Source: a virus
Direction: 5' to 3' (one strand)
DNA: 30,370 bases
IMG/VR virus record: IMGVR_UViG_3300017782_000121
Span: 1-30,370 of that record
Numbering within the stretch: position 1 is the first letter of the stretch; every line of letters starts with the position of its first letter. The translations under genes were made by a program, and so were the position numbers. Under the pieces are notes generated by a model. That model worked only from the letters and a program-made list of their open reading frames with translations, was not told the origin of the DNA and did not search any database. Of the stretch, positions 7,472 to 16,407 are shown piece by piece.

Positions 7472-10400
7472 ATGGCAAAAAAACGTATTAATACATACAA
7501 ATTTACACCAGGGATACCACAATCTGGAAACCTTTATCCTAATGCATGGGCTCAAATCAATGCCAACAAAGAATGGTTGAAAGATGAATCCAATGCTTAC
7601 ATAGATTACAAAATTACACAAGACACAGCGGCAGATTTATATCCAAGTGCATCATTAAGATATCTTAACAACAGAGAATATATAAAAGCAGAAGTGGCGG
7701 CATGGGTTGCTGTACAAGTTGCTGGAAATATTTCACCGTTTGCAGGTTACACAAAAACTGCAACACAAATTAAAAATGATGTAGAAGGAGTTATACAAGC
7801 GGCATATCTTGATATGAGATATGGCGGTAATGAAAATATTAGAACAACATCACAAAGTTATTATGTAGACGGAGTGCTACAATTAGCGGCGGCAGGAGAA
7901 CCAGAATTAGCATATTGGACAAAAGCCAAACAGATTATAGACTTATACATTTTTACAGGTTTAGGATATAGCAGTATCAACGGAGATGGTTTATCACAAA
8001 ACACGTCAGGGTCAAATGCAGAAGCAGGTGCCAAGACAGGATTTGCGGCAAACATGGCAGTAATTGATAATGTTGTAGACAATGGTATTTTAAATTTACC
8101 AGCACTTGTAAGTTCGGTATATGTATTTGCTAACTTTACATACGAACCTTACCTTTGTGAAAGAGATATGGGTTACAACATTGATGGTATTTTAACAGAT
8201 TTAAGATACGGTGGAAATCAACAATCAAGATACAATGCTGGAACTTATTGGGTAGGCACAGTATCAGTTTTGAGTGGAGATAGACAACCTGAATTAGCAG
8301 TAAAAAATGAAATAAGAAGTATTATTAACAATTATGTAATACCAGGTACTGCTTACTCGTCAAGACAATCACCGGTGGTAACACAACAAACACTAGTAGG
8401 TACACCAGGTGAAGCAGGAGCCACAACAAGAGTGACTACTTTGTTTGGAATAGTTACAGATGTGATTGAAAATGGATTAGATAATTTACCAGCTCTAGTT
8501 AGCAACGGAATTTCAAGTGTAAAAATTCCTGAAAGAGTTGAATTAGCAGAATTATTATTGATTACAAACACTACTTCTAATGCAGTTTTATACACGTTCA
8601 ATGATCCTGTAAAAGGAGCCACAACAACTTATCAAAGAGAATATTCTACAGATACATCAAACCCAACGGCGTTTATTGATCCAGATTTTCCTAAAGCATA
8701 TCATGGCAATGACACAATCACAACTATATTTTTAAATGCTGATACATCTACAGATGGTGCAACAGACCAATTACAAATTTTTGTTGAAGATGATGAAATA
8801 AGAACACGTCCACATGATTTTGGAACAGATGCAATTGAAAGATTGAGAGTTGCACAACCAGAGTCAATGCTTGATGCTGACTTTGAATATGGTCTTCAGC
8901 CAACGAAGTGGCAAGCAATTGCAACACAAAGAGGTTATCCATCAATTTATGAAGTACCGGGTACAGACTTTGACATAGCATTAGTAACATCAGACGCTTC
9001 AGCAGGAACATCAGGTATTGGTTCATCTTTAATCACAGTTACAACAATTGGACCACACAATTTTGAAGAAGGTCAACCATTTACAATAACAGGTTTTGAT
9101 AACTCAGTGGCAGGTGCAAGTAGAGCCGCAGGATCATTTGTGGTTAACACAGTGCCAACTTCATTGACATTTACATATTATGGAAAAGCAAAAGTTGGAA
9201 CAGTAAATCCTACAACAATTTCTACAAACTTTACTCAATTGAGACAGGGAGACTTTTACACAGGAGCGGCAATTGGATTTCCATCATTCAGTATAGATTC
9301 AAATGGTTCATCAGGAAATTTTGTAACAAGTTTAGCAACACTATCAGGATCAACAATTTTACCATACACAGGTGTGCAACCTGAAATAGGAGCACCACTT
9401 ACAGGAACAGGAATTCAAACAGGTACACAAATTACAGCAGTTAACGGATCAGGTGGAGCATTAGCGTCTCCAACAGTAACAGGAGATTATTCATCAGGTG
9501 CAACATCAATTACTGTGGCAGACTCGGCAGGAATTATTCAAAACTCTGTGATTGATAGAGGTGACGGATTTGCAGTAACAATTATTAATGTTGTAGGAAA
9601 TGAATTAACATTAGGATCACCTTTGAATCAAGATTTAATTGGTGATATTTCTCAATACACAAATTTAGCAGGTGTAAATTATACTCCAGCAGGACAATTA
9701 GGAAGATTTGACATATTCAGAGTTGGCGGAGCATACTCTGTATCATTAGTTACTAATGGACAAGTTGGATCAGGACAAGATTATGCAGTGGGTGATGCCA
9801 TTGTTGTAAGTGGTACAGTATTAGGTGGAGCAACACCAGCCAATGATGCAATAGTAACTGTAGAATCAGTAGACACTGGTGGAGAAATTTTAACAGCATC
9901 AGTTACAGGTACAGCATTTACAGGAACAGGTACAGCATCAGCAGTAACACCAGTATTCCAAGGTGGTGCAGGAACAGGTGCTCAAATAAATGTAACAAAA
10001 AATGCAGGAACTTATTCAGTAGCATTAAACAGTCCTTCATACACAAACGTACCAACATCTGCATATGCAGGTGGTAACGGTACAGCGGCAATTTTTGACA
10101 TTGATGTAGATGCAGGTGCATACACAGTAGCAGTAGACTCAGCAGGATCAGGATACATTGTTAACGATATTATAAGAGTTGCAGGATCTACATTTGGTGG
10201 AACAGGTACAAACAATTTAGATATTAGAGTAACTGCTGTAGGCGGATCAGGAGAAGTTCAAACAATTTCTTCGGCAGGTACAGCACCAGATCAACAAATA
10301 AGTTATGTTTCACCAATATTTACAACAGCAAGTGCTGGAGGTACAACAGCAAACTTCACAGTAACTAGAACAGGTACAACATATTCTGCAGTAGTAACAA

Positions 10401-13400
10401 CAATAGGAAATGGTTATTCAGCAACAGACACTCTTGTGTTTGCAGGAACACAACTTGGTGGAGCAACAACAGCTAATGATGCAACACTAACTGTTGATTC
10501 TGTTGATGGTAACGGTGGAATTTTAACTTTTTCAGTAGCAGGTACGGCAGTAAATTCACAAACATATCCAAATGTAAGTTCAGGTTCAAATCTTTCAGGA
10601 TCGAATGCAACTTTTGATGTTGCAATTTCATCAACAAGTTATACAGTAACTATAAACACTGCTGGTGACGATTACGGTGTTGGGCAAACACTTACAATTC
10701 CAGGAACAAGTTTAGGTGGAGCAACACCAGCCAATGATGTATCAATTGCAATCGACACTATTGTTAGTGCAGGAGCAAGTGGAATTGCTACAATCACAGC
10801 AACAGGTACAGCGGCATTAGAAGGTACATCAGGATACAAAGTAGGAGATCAATTATTTGTAAGTGGATCTGATTTAGGTGCGGCAACACCAACCAATGAT
10901 GCTTATGTAACTATCAGCACAGTTGATGGAAATGGTGGTATCACAGCATTAGGAATCACAGGAACAGGTACAGCGGCTAACGTGGATTATGCATCAGTTG
11001 TTTACTCTACTAATAACTCAGGTGCGGCGGCAGTTATAGACATCAACAGAACAGCCACAACATACACAGCAACATTTACAAATACTGGTTCATCATTTGC
11101 TGGAGCAGATACAATTACAATTTTAGGAACAGCAGTTGGCGGATTAACACCAGCCAACGATGTAACAATCACAGTTGATACAGTGACAGCAGGTGCAATA
11201 GCAACTTACACTGTAACAGGTACAGCAGTTAACACACAAACATTTACAAATGTAAACAAATCAAACAGAACACCTTCAGGACTAACAATAGATGTAACAT
11301 TGAATTCAGGTTCATACACATTGGCAGTTAATAATGGTGGTAGCGGACATGCACCAGATCAAGTATTTAAAATAGTAGGTACAGATGTGTTTGGTGGTTC
11401 ACCTGCAAATGATTTAACATTTACAATTGCTGGTATAGATGCTGTTTCAACAGGATCAGTAACTTCAGTGTCAGCGGCAACAGGAACAGCAAACACAGGA
11501 ACAGGTAATGCATTGAATGTTCAAGGCACAAACAGAACACCTATTGGTGTTGGTGCTCAATTCAGTGTTACAAGAACTAATGCAACAGATTCATCAACTG
11601 ATTACTCAGAGTGTATACAAATACAAGACGGTACAAACTATGCTGTAGGTGACAAAATTATAATTTCAGGATCAAGTTTAGGTGGAACAACACCAGCCAA
11701 TGATATAACTGTAACAGTACAAGGAGTTACTTCTTTTGGTGGTGTGGTAAGCAACACACACGTGGGAACAGCAATTGGTGGAACAGGATTAAGTGTTTAT
11801 TCTTCAGTAACAATTTCAGATCCAGTTACACAATCAATTCCATTAACTTCAACAATTTCTTATTCAGCATTGGCAACAATGAGAGTTAACTTTACTACAC
11901 CACATGGACTTGTTCCAGGTAATGCATTCTTAGTTGTAATAATATCTGATGATGGATCAAACAATCACATATTGGCTTCAGGACCGTTCTTAGCAACTTC
12001 TATTCCATCACCGACTAGTTTAACTTATCAAGTTAGATCACCAGGTGCTATCACAGATGCAGGTTGGCAAGGATCAATATATGGCAGACCAGATTCATTC
12101 TTTATACACAGACCATTCGATGGTGGTGTTCAATTAGGAACAGGTGGTCCGGCACACGGTGCTCAAGCAATACGTCAATCTAAAAAATATATTAGATATC
12201 AATCAGGTAAAGGTTGTATGTACACAACTGGTGCTCTATTTGCTCCAAGTTATGACATTCTAAACATTACTGCTAATGGAATCAATGCAGGTTCGACAAT
12301 CACTGTAACAACAGATGACGTTGATCATAATTTACAAGTTGGTGCTATTATTAGATTAGTGGGTGTAGCAACATCAGGTTATGATGGTGAATACACAATT
12401 ACATCAATTACAAATGAAAGAACATTTACAGTTATTGCACAAATTACTTTAGGAGGATCAACTCCTGAATTTACAGATCAACCACAAGTATCATTGTATA
12501 AATGGAATGGTGCAACTGTAAGATCAGGAATATTTGATGATCAAAACGGAATTTTCTGGGAATATGATGGACAAAACACAAATGCTGTACAAAGAACTGC
12601 CACAAGACAATTGGCAGGAACAGTTACAGTTACGCCTAATTCAAATTCTGTATCAGGTACAGGAACAAGATTCAGAGAACAAGTTAAAGCAGGTGACAGA
12701 GTTGTAATAAGAGGTATGACTCACGTGGTATCAAGTGTTACCAACAACACAACAATGAGTGTTACTCCAGATTACAGAGGTGTTAATACATCAGCAGGTG
12801 TTAAAATGTGTGCTGTGGTAGACAAAAAAGCAAAACAATCAGAATTTAACAAAGATGTATTAGACGGAACAGGACCAAGTGGATACAAATGGGACGTGTC
12901 TAAGATGCAGATGATTGGGATACAGTTTTCATGGTACGGGGCTGGATTTATCGATTGGATGACTAGAGGTCAAACAGGTAACTTTATTTTCGTACACAGA
13001 ATGAGAAATTCAAACGTTAACACAGAAGCATTTATGAGAACAGGTAACCAACCTGTACGTTATGAAGTGACCAACGAAGGTCCAGGTGCAAGACTACTTG
13101 AAAATATGGATACAACACAAACTACAATTACTGTTGTAGATGCATCATTCTTCCCAACAGGAGGAGGTACTGTGTACATTGATAACGAAATTATAACATT
13201 TACAGGTATCACAGGTGACACATTAACAGGTTGTACTAGAGCGGCACAACTTACAAACTTTGCGGCAGGTGCCACAAGAAACTATACAGCAGGTGTGGCG
13301 ACGGCACACTTTAGAAACACTGGAGTTGTGTTGATATCCAACACAGCATCTCCAATCATATCACACTGGGGATCAGCATATCTAACAGATGGTAACTTTG

Positions 13401-14506
13401 ACGAAGATAGAGGATATCTATTCAACTACTCAGGTCAAGGATTACAACTATCAACAATTAGACAAACTGTATTCTTAATGAGATTGGCGCCTTCAGTATC
13501 CAATGCCTTAACAGGTGACTTGGGAGACAGAGATCTACTTAACAGAGCCCAGTTGCTACTAGACGGTATTGAGATTACCACAGAGCCAGTTGCGGCAGGT
13601 GGCGTACAAGGTCAGTTGGTTGTACAAGGAATTATTAATCCACAAAACTATCCAATTGATCCAGCAGACATAGGTTGGACAGGACTACAAGGTACAGCAC
13701 AAGGTGGACAACCAAGTTTCGCCCAGATTGCTCCGGGTGGTTCAGTTAACTGGAACGGTGGTGCATCAATCACAACTCAGACAGCAAATACTCAAGCAGA
13801 AATGACATCTTCATCTACTCACTGGTTTAACTTGAGTGGTAACAGAAACTATATGTATTTCTTGGAAGCAGAATGGGAAGGCAAAGGACACGTGGTAGGT
13901 ATGAAAGTAACCTCAGCACAATTCCCTAGCAACACAGTGGTTACACAGATTAGTGATAGTGGTTCTTATTATTTTGTAAGATTTTCAAACAGACACACAG
14001 GTGTGTCAGGCGGTGATGCTGTGAACTTTGCATTTGGCGGTGACTTTGCAAGTACTAACTACTTGTTCTTTGATCCAACAACATGGGAAGCCTCAGGCGC
14101 TGTGGCAGGTACTGAAGTGGATACAGCAACAACAACTGAATTTCCACCAGGTACAGTTGTACAAAGTGTACAAGCAAAAACAGCATTTGGTTCAACAGAA
14201 TACTACAGAGTTGACTTTAACCAATCATTCAATGGAACGATTGCCGCGGCAAGCAGTATATCATTTAACTTTGGTCAACCACCTTACGCACAACCAGGTG
14301 AAACTATTTTCTCTTTCATTGCCCAACCGGGAGAAAGAGCAACACTTGCCTTAGACAAGATCAAAGCCTTAACTAACACAACACTAGGTGGACGTGGTAC
14401 GTTCCCTAATGGTCCAGACGTGTTGGCAATCAACGTATTTAGAACTGCTGGTACAGGTGATGTAGCAGGAACAGTTACACTGCGTTGGTCTGAAGCACAG
14501 GCTTAA
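7472..14506 (+). CDS. Giant repeat-built tail fibre or adhesin-like virion protein
   Basis: At 2344 residues this is the largest gene in the window. Residues about 100-345 hold two tandem copies of a helical module with the core DLRYGGN or DMRYGGN, each ending in NLPALV. Residues about 740-1450 are glycine/threonine/serine-rich beta repeats, with at least seven recognisable copies of an LGGATPAND-like motif. The C-terminal part (about 1530-2344) is less repetitive and holds conserved-looking segments such as IRQSKKYIRYQSGKG and IGIQFSWYGAGFIDWM, which I associate with large structural proteins of marine T4-like phages. No signal peptide or enzyme motif is seen. The role is inferred to be host contact. 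The stop overlaps the start of the next small ORF as TAATG. Confidence 0.85.
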   Translation: MAKKRINTYKFTPGIPQSGNLYPNAWAQINANKEWLKDESNAYIDYKITQDTAADLYPSASLRYLNNREYIKAEVAAWVAVQVAGNISPFAGYTKTATQIKNDVEGVIQAAYLDMRYGGNENIRTTSQSYYVDGVLQLAAAGEPELAYWTKAKQIIDLYIFTGLGYSSINGDGLSQNTSGSNAEAGAKTGFAANMAVIDNVVDNGILNLPALVSSVYVFANFTYEPYLCERDMGYNIDGILTDLRYGGNQQSRYNAGTYWVGTVSVLSGDRQPELAVKNEIRSIINNYVIPGTAYSSRQSPVVTQQTLVGTPGEAGATTRVTTLFGIVTDVIENGLDNLPALVSNGISSVKIPERVELAELLLITNTTSNAVLYTFNDPVKGATTTYQREYSTDTSNPTAFIDPDFPKAYHGNDTITTIFLNADTSTDGATDQLQIFVEDDEIRTRPHDFGTDAIERLRVAQPESMLDADFEYGLQPTKWQAIATQRGYPSIYEVPGTDFDIALVTSDASAGTSGIGSSLITVTTIGPHNFEEGQPFTITGFDNSVAGASRAAGSFVVNTVPTSLTFTYYGKAKVGTVNPTTISTNFTQLRQGDFYTGAAIGFPSFSIDSNGSSGNFVTSLATLSGSTILPYTGVQPEIGAPLTGTGIQTGTQITAVNGSGGALASPTVTGDYSSGATSITVADSAGIIQNSVIDRGDGFAVTIINVVGNELTLGSPLNQDLIGDISQYTNLAGVNYTPAGQLGRFDIFRVGGAYSVSLVTNGQVGSGQDYAVGDAIVVSGTVLGGATPANDAIVTVESVDTGGEILTASVTGTAFTGTGTASAVTPVFQGGAGTGAQINVTKNAGTYSVALNSPSYTNVPTSAYAGGNGTAAIFDIDVDAGAYTVAVDSAGSGYIVNDIIRVAGSTFGGTGTNNLDIRVTAVGGSGEVQTISSAGTAPDQQISYVSPIFTTASAGGTTANFTVTRTGTTYSAVVTTIGNGYSATDTLVFAGTQLGGATTANDATLTVDSVDGNGGILTFSVAGTAVNSQTYPNVSSGSNLSGSNATFDVAISSTSYTVTINTAGDDYGVGQTLTIPGTSLGGATPANDVSIAIDTIVSAGASGIATITATGTAALEGTSGYKVGDQLFVSGSDLGAATPTNDAYVTISTVDGNGGITALGITGTGTAANVDYASVVYSTNNSGAAAVIDINRTATTYTATFTNTGSSFAGADTITILGTAVGGLTPANDVTITVDTVTAGAIATYTVTGTAVNTQTFTNVNKSNRTPSGLTIDVTLNSGSYTLAVNNGGSGHAPDQVFKIVGTDVFGGSPANDLTFTIAGIDAVSTGSVTSVSAATGTANTGTGNALNVQGTNRTPIGVGAQFSVTRTNATDSSTDYSECIQIQDGTNYAVGDKIIISGSSLGGTTPANDITVTVQGVTSFGGVVSNTHVGTAIGGTGLSVYSSVTISDPVTQSIPLTSTISYSALATMRVNFTTPHGLVPGNAFLVVIISDDGSNNHILASGPFLATSIPSPTSLTYQVRSPGAITDAGWQGSIYGRPDSFFIHRPFDGGVQLGTGGPAHGAQAIRQSKKYIRYQSGKGCMYTTGALFAPSYDILNITANGINAGSTITVTTDDVDHNLQVGAIIRLVGVATSGYDGEYTITSITNERTFTVIAQITLGGSTPEFTDQPQVSLYKWNGATVRSGIFDDQNGIFWEYDGQNTNAVQRTATRQLAGTVTVTPNSNSVSGTGTRFREQVKAGDRVVIRGMTHVVSSVTNNTTMSVTPDYRGVNTSAGVKMCAVVDKKAKQSEFNKDVLDGTGPSGYKWDVSKMQMIGIQFSWYGAGFIDWMTRGQTGNFIFVHRMRNSNVNTEAFMRTGNQPVRYEVTNEGPGARLLENMDTTQTTITVVDASFFPTGGGTVYIDNEIITFTGITGDTLTGCTRAAQLTNFAAGATRNYTAGVATAHFRNTGVVLISNTASPIISHWGSAYLTDGNFDEDRGYLFNYSGQGLQLSTIRQTVFLMRLAPSVSNALTGDLGDRDLLNRAQLLLDGIEITTEPVAAGGVQGQLVVQGIINPQNYPIDPADIGWTGLQGTAQGGQPSFAQIAPGGSVNWNGGASITTQTANTQAEMTSSSTHWFNLSGNRNYMYFLEAEWEGKGHVVGMKVTSAQFPSNTVVTQISDSGSYYFVRFSNRHTGVSGGDAVNFAFGGDFASTNYLFFDPTTWEASGAVAGTEVDTATTTEFPPGTVVQSVQAKTAFGSTEYYRVDFNQSFNGTIAAASSISFNFGQPPYAQPGETIFSFIAQPGERATLALDKIKALTNTTLGGRGTFPNGPDVLAINVFRTAGTGDVAGTVTLRWSEAQA
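7771..8500 (+). repeat. Tandem duplication of a helical module inside the giant fibre gene
   Basis: Two in-frame copies encode about 115 residues each. Copy 1 (about 7771-8106) has GVIQAAYLDMRYGGN and ends in ILNLPALV. Copy 2 (about 8156-8500) has DGILTDLRYGGN and ends in LDNLPALV. Both also share AEAGA or GEAGA and EPELA or QPELA segments. Confidence 0.75.
9790..11760 (+). repeat. Array of beta-repeat modules in the giant fibre gene
   Basis: Copies of an LGG(A/T/L)TPAND motif followed by a valine-rich strand begin near nt 9821, 10452, 10712, 10877, 11132, 11385 and 11678, with a degenerate copy near 10195. Spacing is mostly about 255-290 nt, with one short unit of about 165 nt. Confidence 0.8.
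9821..10739 (+). repeat. Perfect 28-nt direct repeat, 891 nt apart, with a near-copy downstream
   Basis: The 28 nt at 9821-9848 and at 10712-10739 are identical by eye. A third copy at 11678-11704 matches with one G-to-A change. The offsets (891 and 966 nt) are multiples of three, so recombination between copies would keep the reading frame. Confidence 0.8.
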
Positions 14507-14628
14507 TGTATCAACTCATCAAGCATATATGCGAGACGTGTGGGTGTGAACAACACTGCAAAAGATCGTGTGGAGAATGTCTAGATTGTCCAGACTGTCG
14601 TTGTAAGGAATGTATTAAAAAAGACTGA
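14506..14628 (+). CDS. 40-residue cysteine-rich mini-protein
   Basis: A short ORF of 40 codons starts at the ATG that overlaps the stop of the giant fibre (TAATG) and ends 4 nt before the methyltransferase start. It encodes ten cysteines and two histidines, arranged as repeated C-x2-C pairs (C9/C12, C22/C25/C28/C31, C33/C36), with lysines at the C-terminus. This suggests a compact zinc-binding or disulphide-rich protein. The overlap indicates translation by termination-reinitiation. Tight packing on both sides and the ordered cysteine spacing argue that it is real rather than a chance frame. No named family is recognised. Its expression is unproven. Confidence 0.6.
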   Translation: MYQLIKHICETCGCEQHCKRSCGECLDCPDCRCKECIKKD

Positions 14629-14632
14629 TAAG

Positions 14633-15220
14633 ATGAATTATAATAGGCTTCGTGTACTGGAAAGAGAAAACCCACACAAAGAACCTGAACGATGTTTTGT
14701 TTTACAAAAATTAATCGAAAAACACAATTTAAAAAAAGGCGCTGAACTAGGAGTTAGAAGCGGCGAACTTTATTATTTTTTGTTATCTCATTGTCCTGAA
14801 CTTACCTTGATTGGTGTAGATTTGTACGAAAGTCAACCAAATGGAAGTACTGATCCTCAACGAAAAAGAACATATGATCAACCTCATATGGGGTTTAGTT
14901 ATGATCACTCAATGTATCACAATTTCATAAAAGAGTTACAAAATGAATTTGGAACAAGAGCTCAATTTATAAAAGATTGGACTTCAAATGCGTCTTTATT
15001 AATTGAAGATAATTCATTAGATTTTGTGTTTTTAGATGCTGATCATGGATTTGATGGATGTTCGCAAGATATTGAAAAATGGACACCAAAAGTTAAATCT
15101 GGTGGATTTATAACAGGACATGACTTCTGGTTGTCAGGAGTAAAAAAAGCAGTACAAAAATATTTTGGCAACGATTATAAGAAATATCCAGATCACGTCT
15201 GGATACATCAAAAAAAATAA
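14633..15220 (+). CDS. Class I SAM-dependent methyltransferase
   Basis: The 195-residue protein has a Rossmann-type methyltransferase fold. Motif I is GAELGVRSGE (36-45), the acidic end of strand 2 is in IGVDLYE (60-66), the DFVFLDADHGF strand-4 segment is near residue 130-140, and PKVKSGGFITGHDF follows near 152-165. This resembles the Methyltransf_24 class, which often acts on sugars or small molecules. It lies at the end of the fibre operon, 4 nt after the cysteine-rich ORF, and ends 1 nt from the convergent cupin gene. Methylation of a glycan or fibre component is plausible given the neighbours, but the substrate is unknown. No DNA-methyltransferase motif (DPPY or PC) is visible. Confidence 0.8.
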   Translation: MNYNRLRVLERENPHKEPERCFVLQKLIEKHNLKKGAELGVRSGELYYFLLSHCPELTLIGVDLYESQPNGSTDPQRKRTYDQPHMGFSYDHSMYHNFIKELQNEFGTRAQFIKDWTSNASLLIEDNSLDFVFLDADHGFDGCSQDIEKWTPKVKSGGFITGHDFWLSGVKKAVQKYFGNDYKKYPDHVWIHQKK

Positions 15221-15221
15221 A

Positions 15222-15599
15222 TTATTTTTCTTCTATTTTTTGTGAATCGCCGGGAATAATTCTATAATTGTCTTCTGGATCATCAGCAGTACTCACTTCT
15301 GTGATGCTACCGCGATCAGTTAAACATTGTACTTGATGTGGCATTAGAGGTAAGTTTCTCCAAGTTTCGCCTTCATTAAGTTCTTTTGTTAGTAAAGTTG
15401 CAGTTTGAGTGTCAATCCAACTTAAAAGAAATTTACCTTCATTTACAAACCAAGTTTCATCTTTAGTTTTGTGAAAGTGCATTGAAAATTTAGCACCCTT
15501 GCGTTCGAACACCATAATTTTTCCACAGTATTTGTCATTGGAAGCCCAAATTAATTCGTATCCCCAACCTTTGTCTACTTTACCTTCTTTATTAATCAT
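15222..15599 (-). CDS. Cupin-fold protein (sugar-isomerase/epimerase-like)
   Basis: This 125-residue single-domain cupin has the first metal-binding motif H41-x-H43-x4-E48 within FHKTKDETWFVNEG and a second histidine in PLMPHQVQCL (H88). The opening KGWGYELIWA is typical of small cupins related to the C-terminal domain of mannose-6-phosphate isomerase/guanylyltransferase, which bind phosphosugars. It is the last gene of the seven-gene minus-strand run and overlaps the HldD stop by 8 nt. In this setting a role in isomerising or epimerising a sugar intermediate is likely. The exact reaction cannot be assigned. Confidence 0.8.
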   Translation of the reverse strand: MINKEGKVDKGWGYELIWASNDKYCGKIMVFERKGAKFSMHFHKTKDETWFVNEGKFLLSWIDTQTATLLTKELNEGETWRNLPLMPHQVQCLTDRGSITEVSTADDPEDNYRIIPGDSQKIEEK

Positions 15600-16407
15600 T
15601 TAAATATTGCTCAACTGTTTTATATTTTATTATAACATTTTTATTTAATTCTGTTAAATCTGCACAGGTGTAAGACTGATATTGCCCTTTAAGTTGTTGA
15701 GGCATAGGTATTGTTTGTATTTTGGCATTGTATTTTTTAGCCACAGATTCTGCAACACTTTGAAAAGATGTTGCTGTACCAGTACCAACATTGTAAATAC
15801 CGCTCACATCTTTTTGTAGCATTTGGCACTGTACATTACATAAATCATCTACACATACAAAATCTCTAAGGAATTGATCACTATTTTCAAATAGTTTTAT
15901 TGTGCCATCTTGTTTTGCTTGTTTTGTAAATTTACTTACTGGAGATGCTTGATCACCTTTGTGTTCTTCATGATCTCCATAAACATTGAAATATCTAAAT
16001 CCTTGTACTAATATTTTAAATTCTCCCATGGCTTGTTGTACAAATCTATCAAACAAATACTTGCTCCAAGCATATGGTGATTGAGGATACACTGGACCGT
16101 TTTCTACAAAACTGTTTGTGTTACCATACACACTGGCAGAACTGGCATATTGAAAATTTACTCCCATAGTGTCGCACATCTGTAATAATTTTAAACTGTA
16201 TTCATAATTTTGATCCATAATTAGTTCTACATTTCTTTCGGTTGTGGAACTAATTGCTCCAAGATGTATTACCCAATCATATAAACTAGGATCAGGAAAA
16301 CTATTTTTAGCATATTCAAATTTTGTGACTTCATGATTCATGTCAATTAAATGTTTACACAAATTTTTTCCTATAAATCCTTCAGCACCTGTTACACAAA
16401 TTTTCAT
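15592..16407 (-). CDS. hldD: ADP-L-glycero-D-manno-heptose 6-epimerase (HldD/RfaD-like)
   Basis: This 271-residue short-chain dehydrogenase/reductase is predicted to convert ADP-D-glycero-D-manno-heptose to the L-glycero form. The NAD(P) site TGAEGFIG lies at 6-13, AISSTTE at 51-57, YASSASVYG at 87-95 and the catalytic Y112-x3-K116 in YAWSK. GFRYFNVYG..EEHKG, RDFV.VDD and SGIYNVGTGTATSFQ follow in the same order as E. coli HldD, and LKGQYQSYTCADLT matches its KGRYQAFTQADLT region. Length is slightly below the roughly 310 residues of E. coli HldD. The start at 16407 is preferred because it gives an ATGA overlap with the upstream oxygenase gene; an upstream ATG at 16419 is possible. It works with HldE two genes upstream. 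Confidence 0.9.
   Translation of the reverse strand: MKICVTGAEGFIGKNLCKHLIDMNHEVTKFEYAKNSFPDPSLYDWVIHLGAISSTTERNVELIMDQNYEYSLKLLQMCDTMGVNFQYASSASVYGNTNSFVENGPVYPQSPYAWSKYLFDRFVQQAMGEFKILVQGFRYFNVYGDHEEHKGDQASPVSKFTKQAKQDGTIKLFENSDQFLRDFVCVDDLCNVQCQMLQKDVSGIYNVGTGTATSFQSVAESVAKKYNAKIQTIPMPQQLKGQYQSYTCADLTELNKNVIIKYKTVEQYLND

Noticed and set aside
8353-8622. Antisense ORFs inside the fibre and sheath genes
   Set aside because: Their composition mirrors the sense codons, they lack start signals, and the sense proteins are conserved.
9790-11760. CRISPR-like regular repeats
   Set aside because: The repeats are translated in one long open frame, vary in sequence, and the spacers between them are homologous to each other. 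They are protein repeats of a fibre.
14028-14354. 108-residue plus-strand ORF inside the giant fibre
   Set aside because: It is a shifted-frame shadow of the fibre, with glutamine/leucine-rich low-complexity translation and no ribosome binding site.
15211-15260. Bidirectional terminator between the methyltransferase and cupin genes
   Set aside because: A- and T-tracts are present, but no convincing stem could be found by eye.
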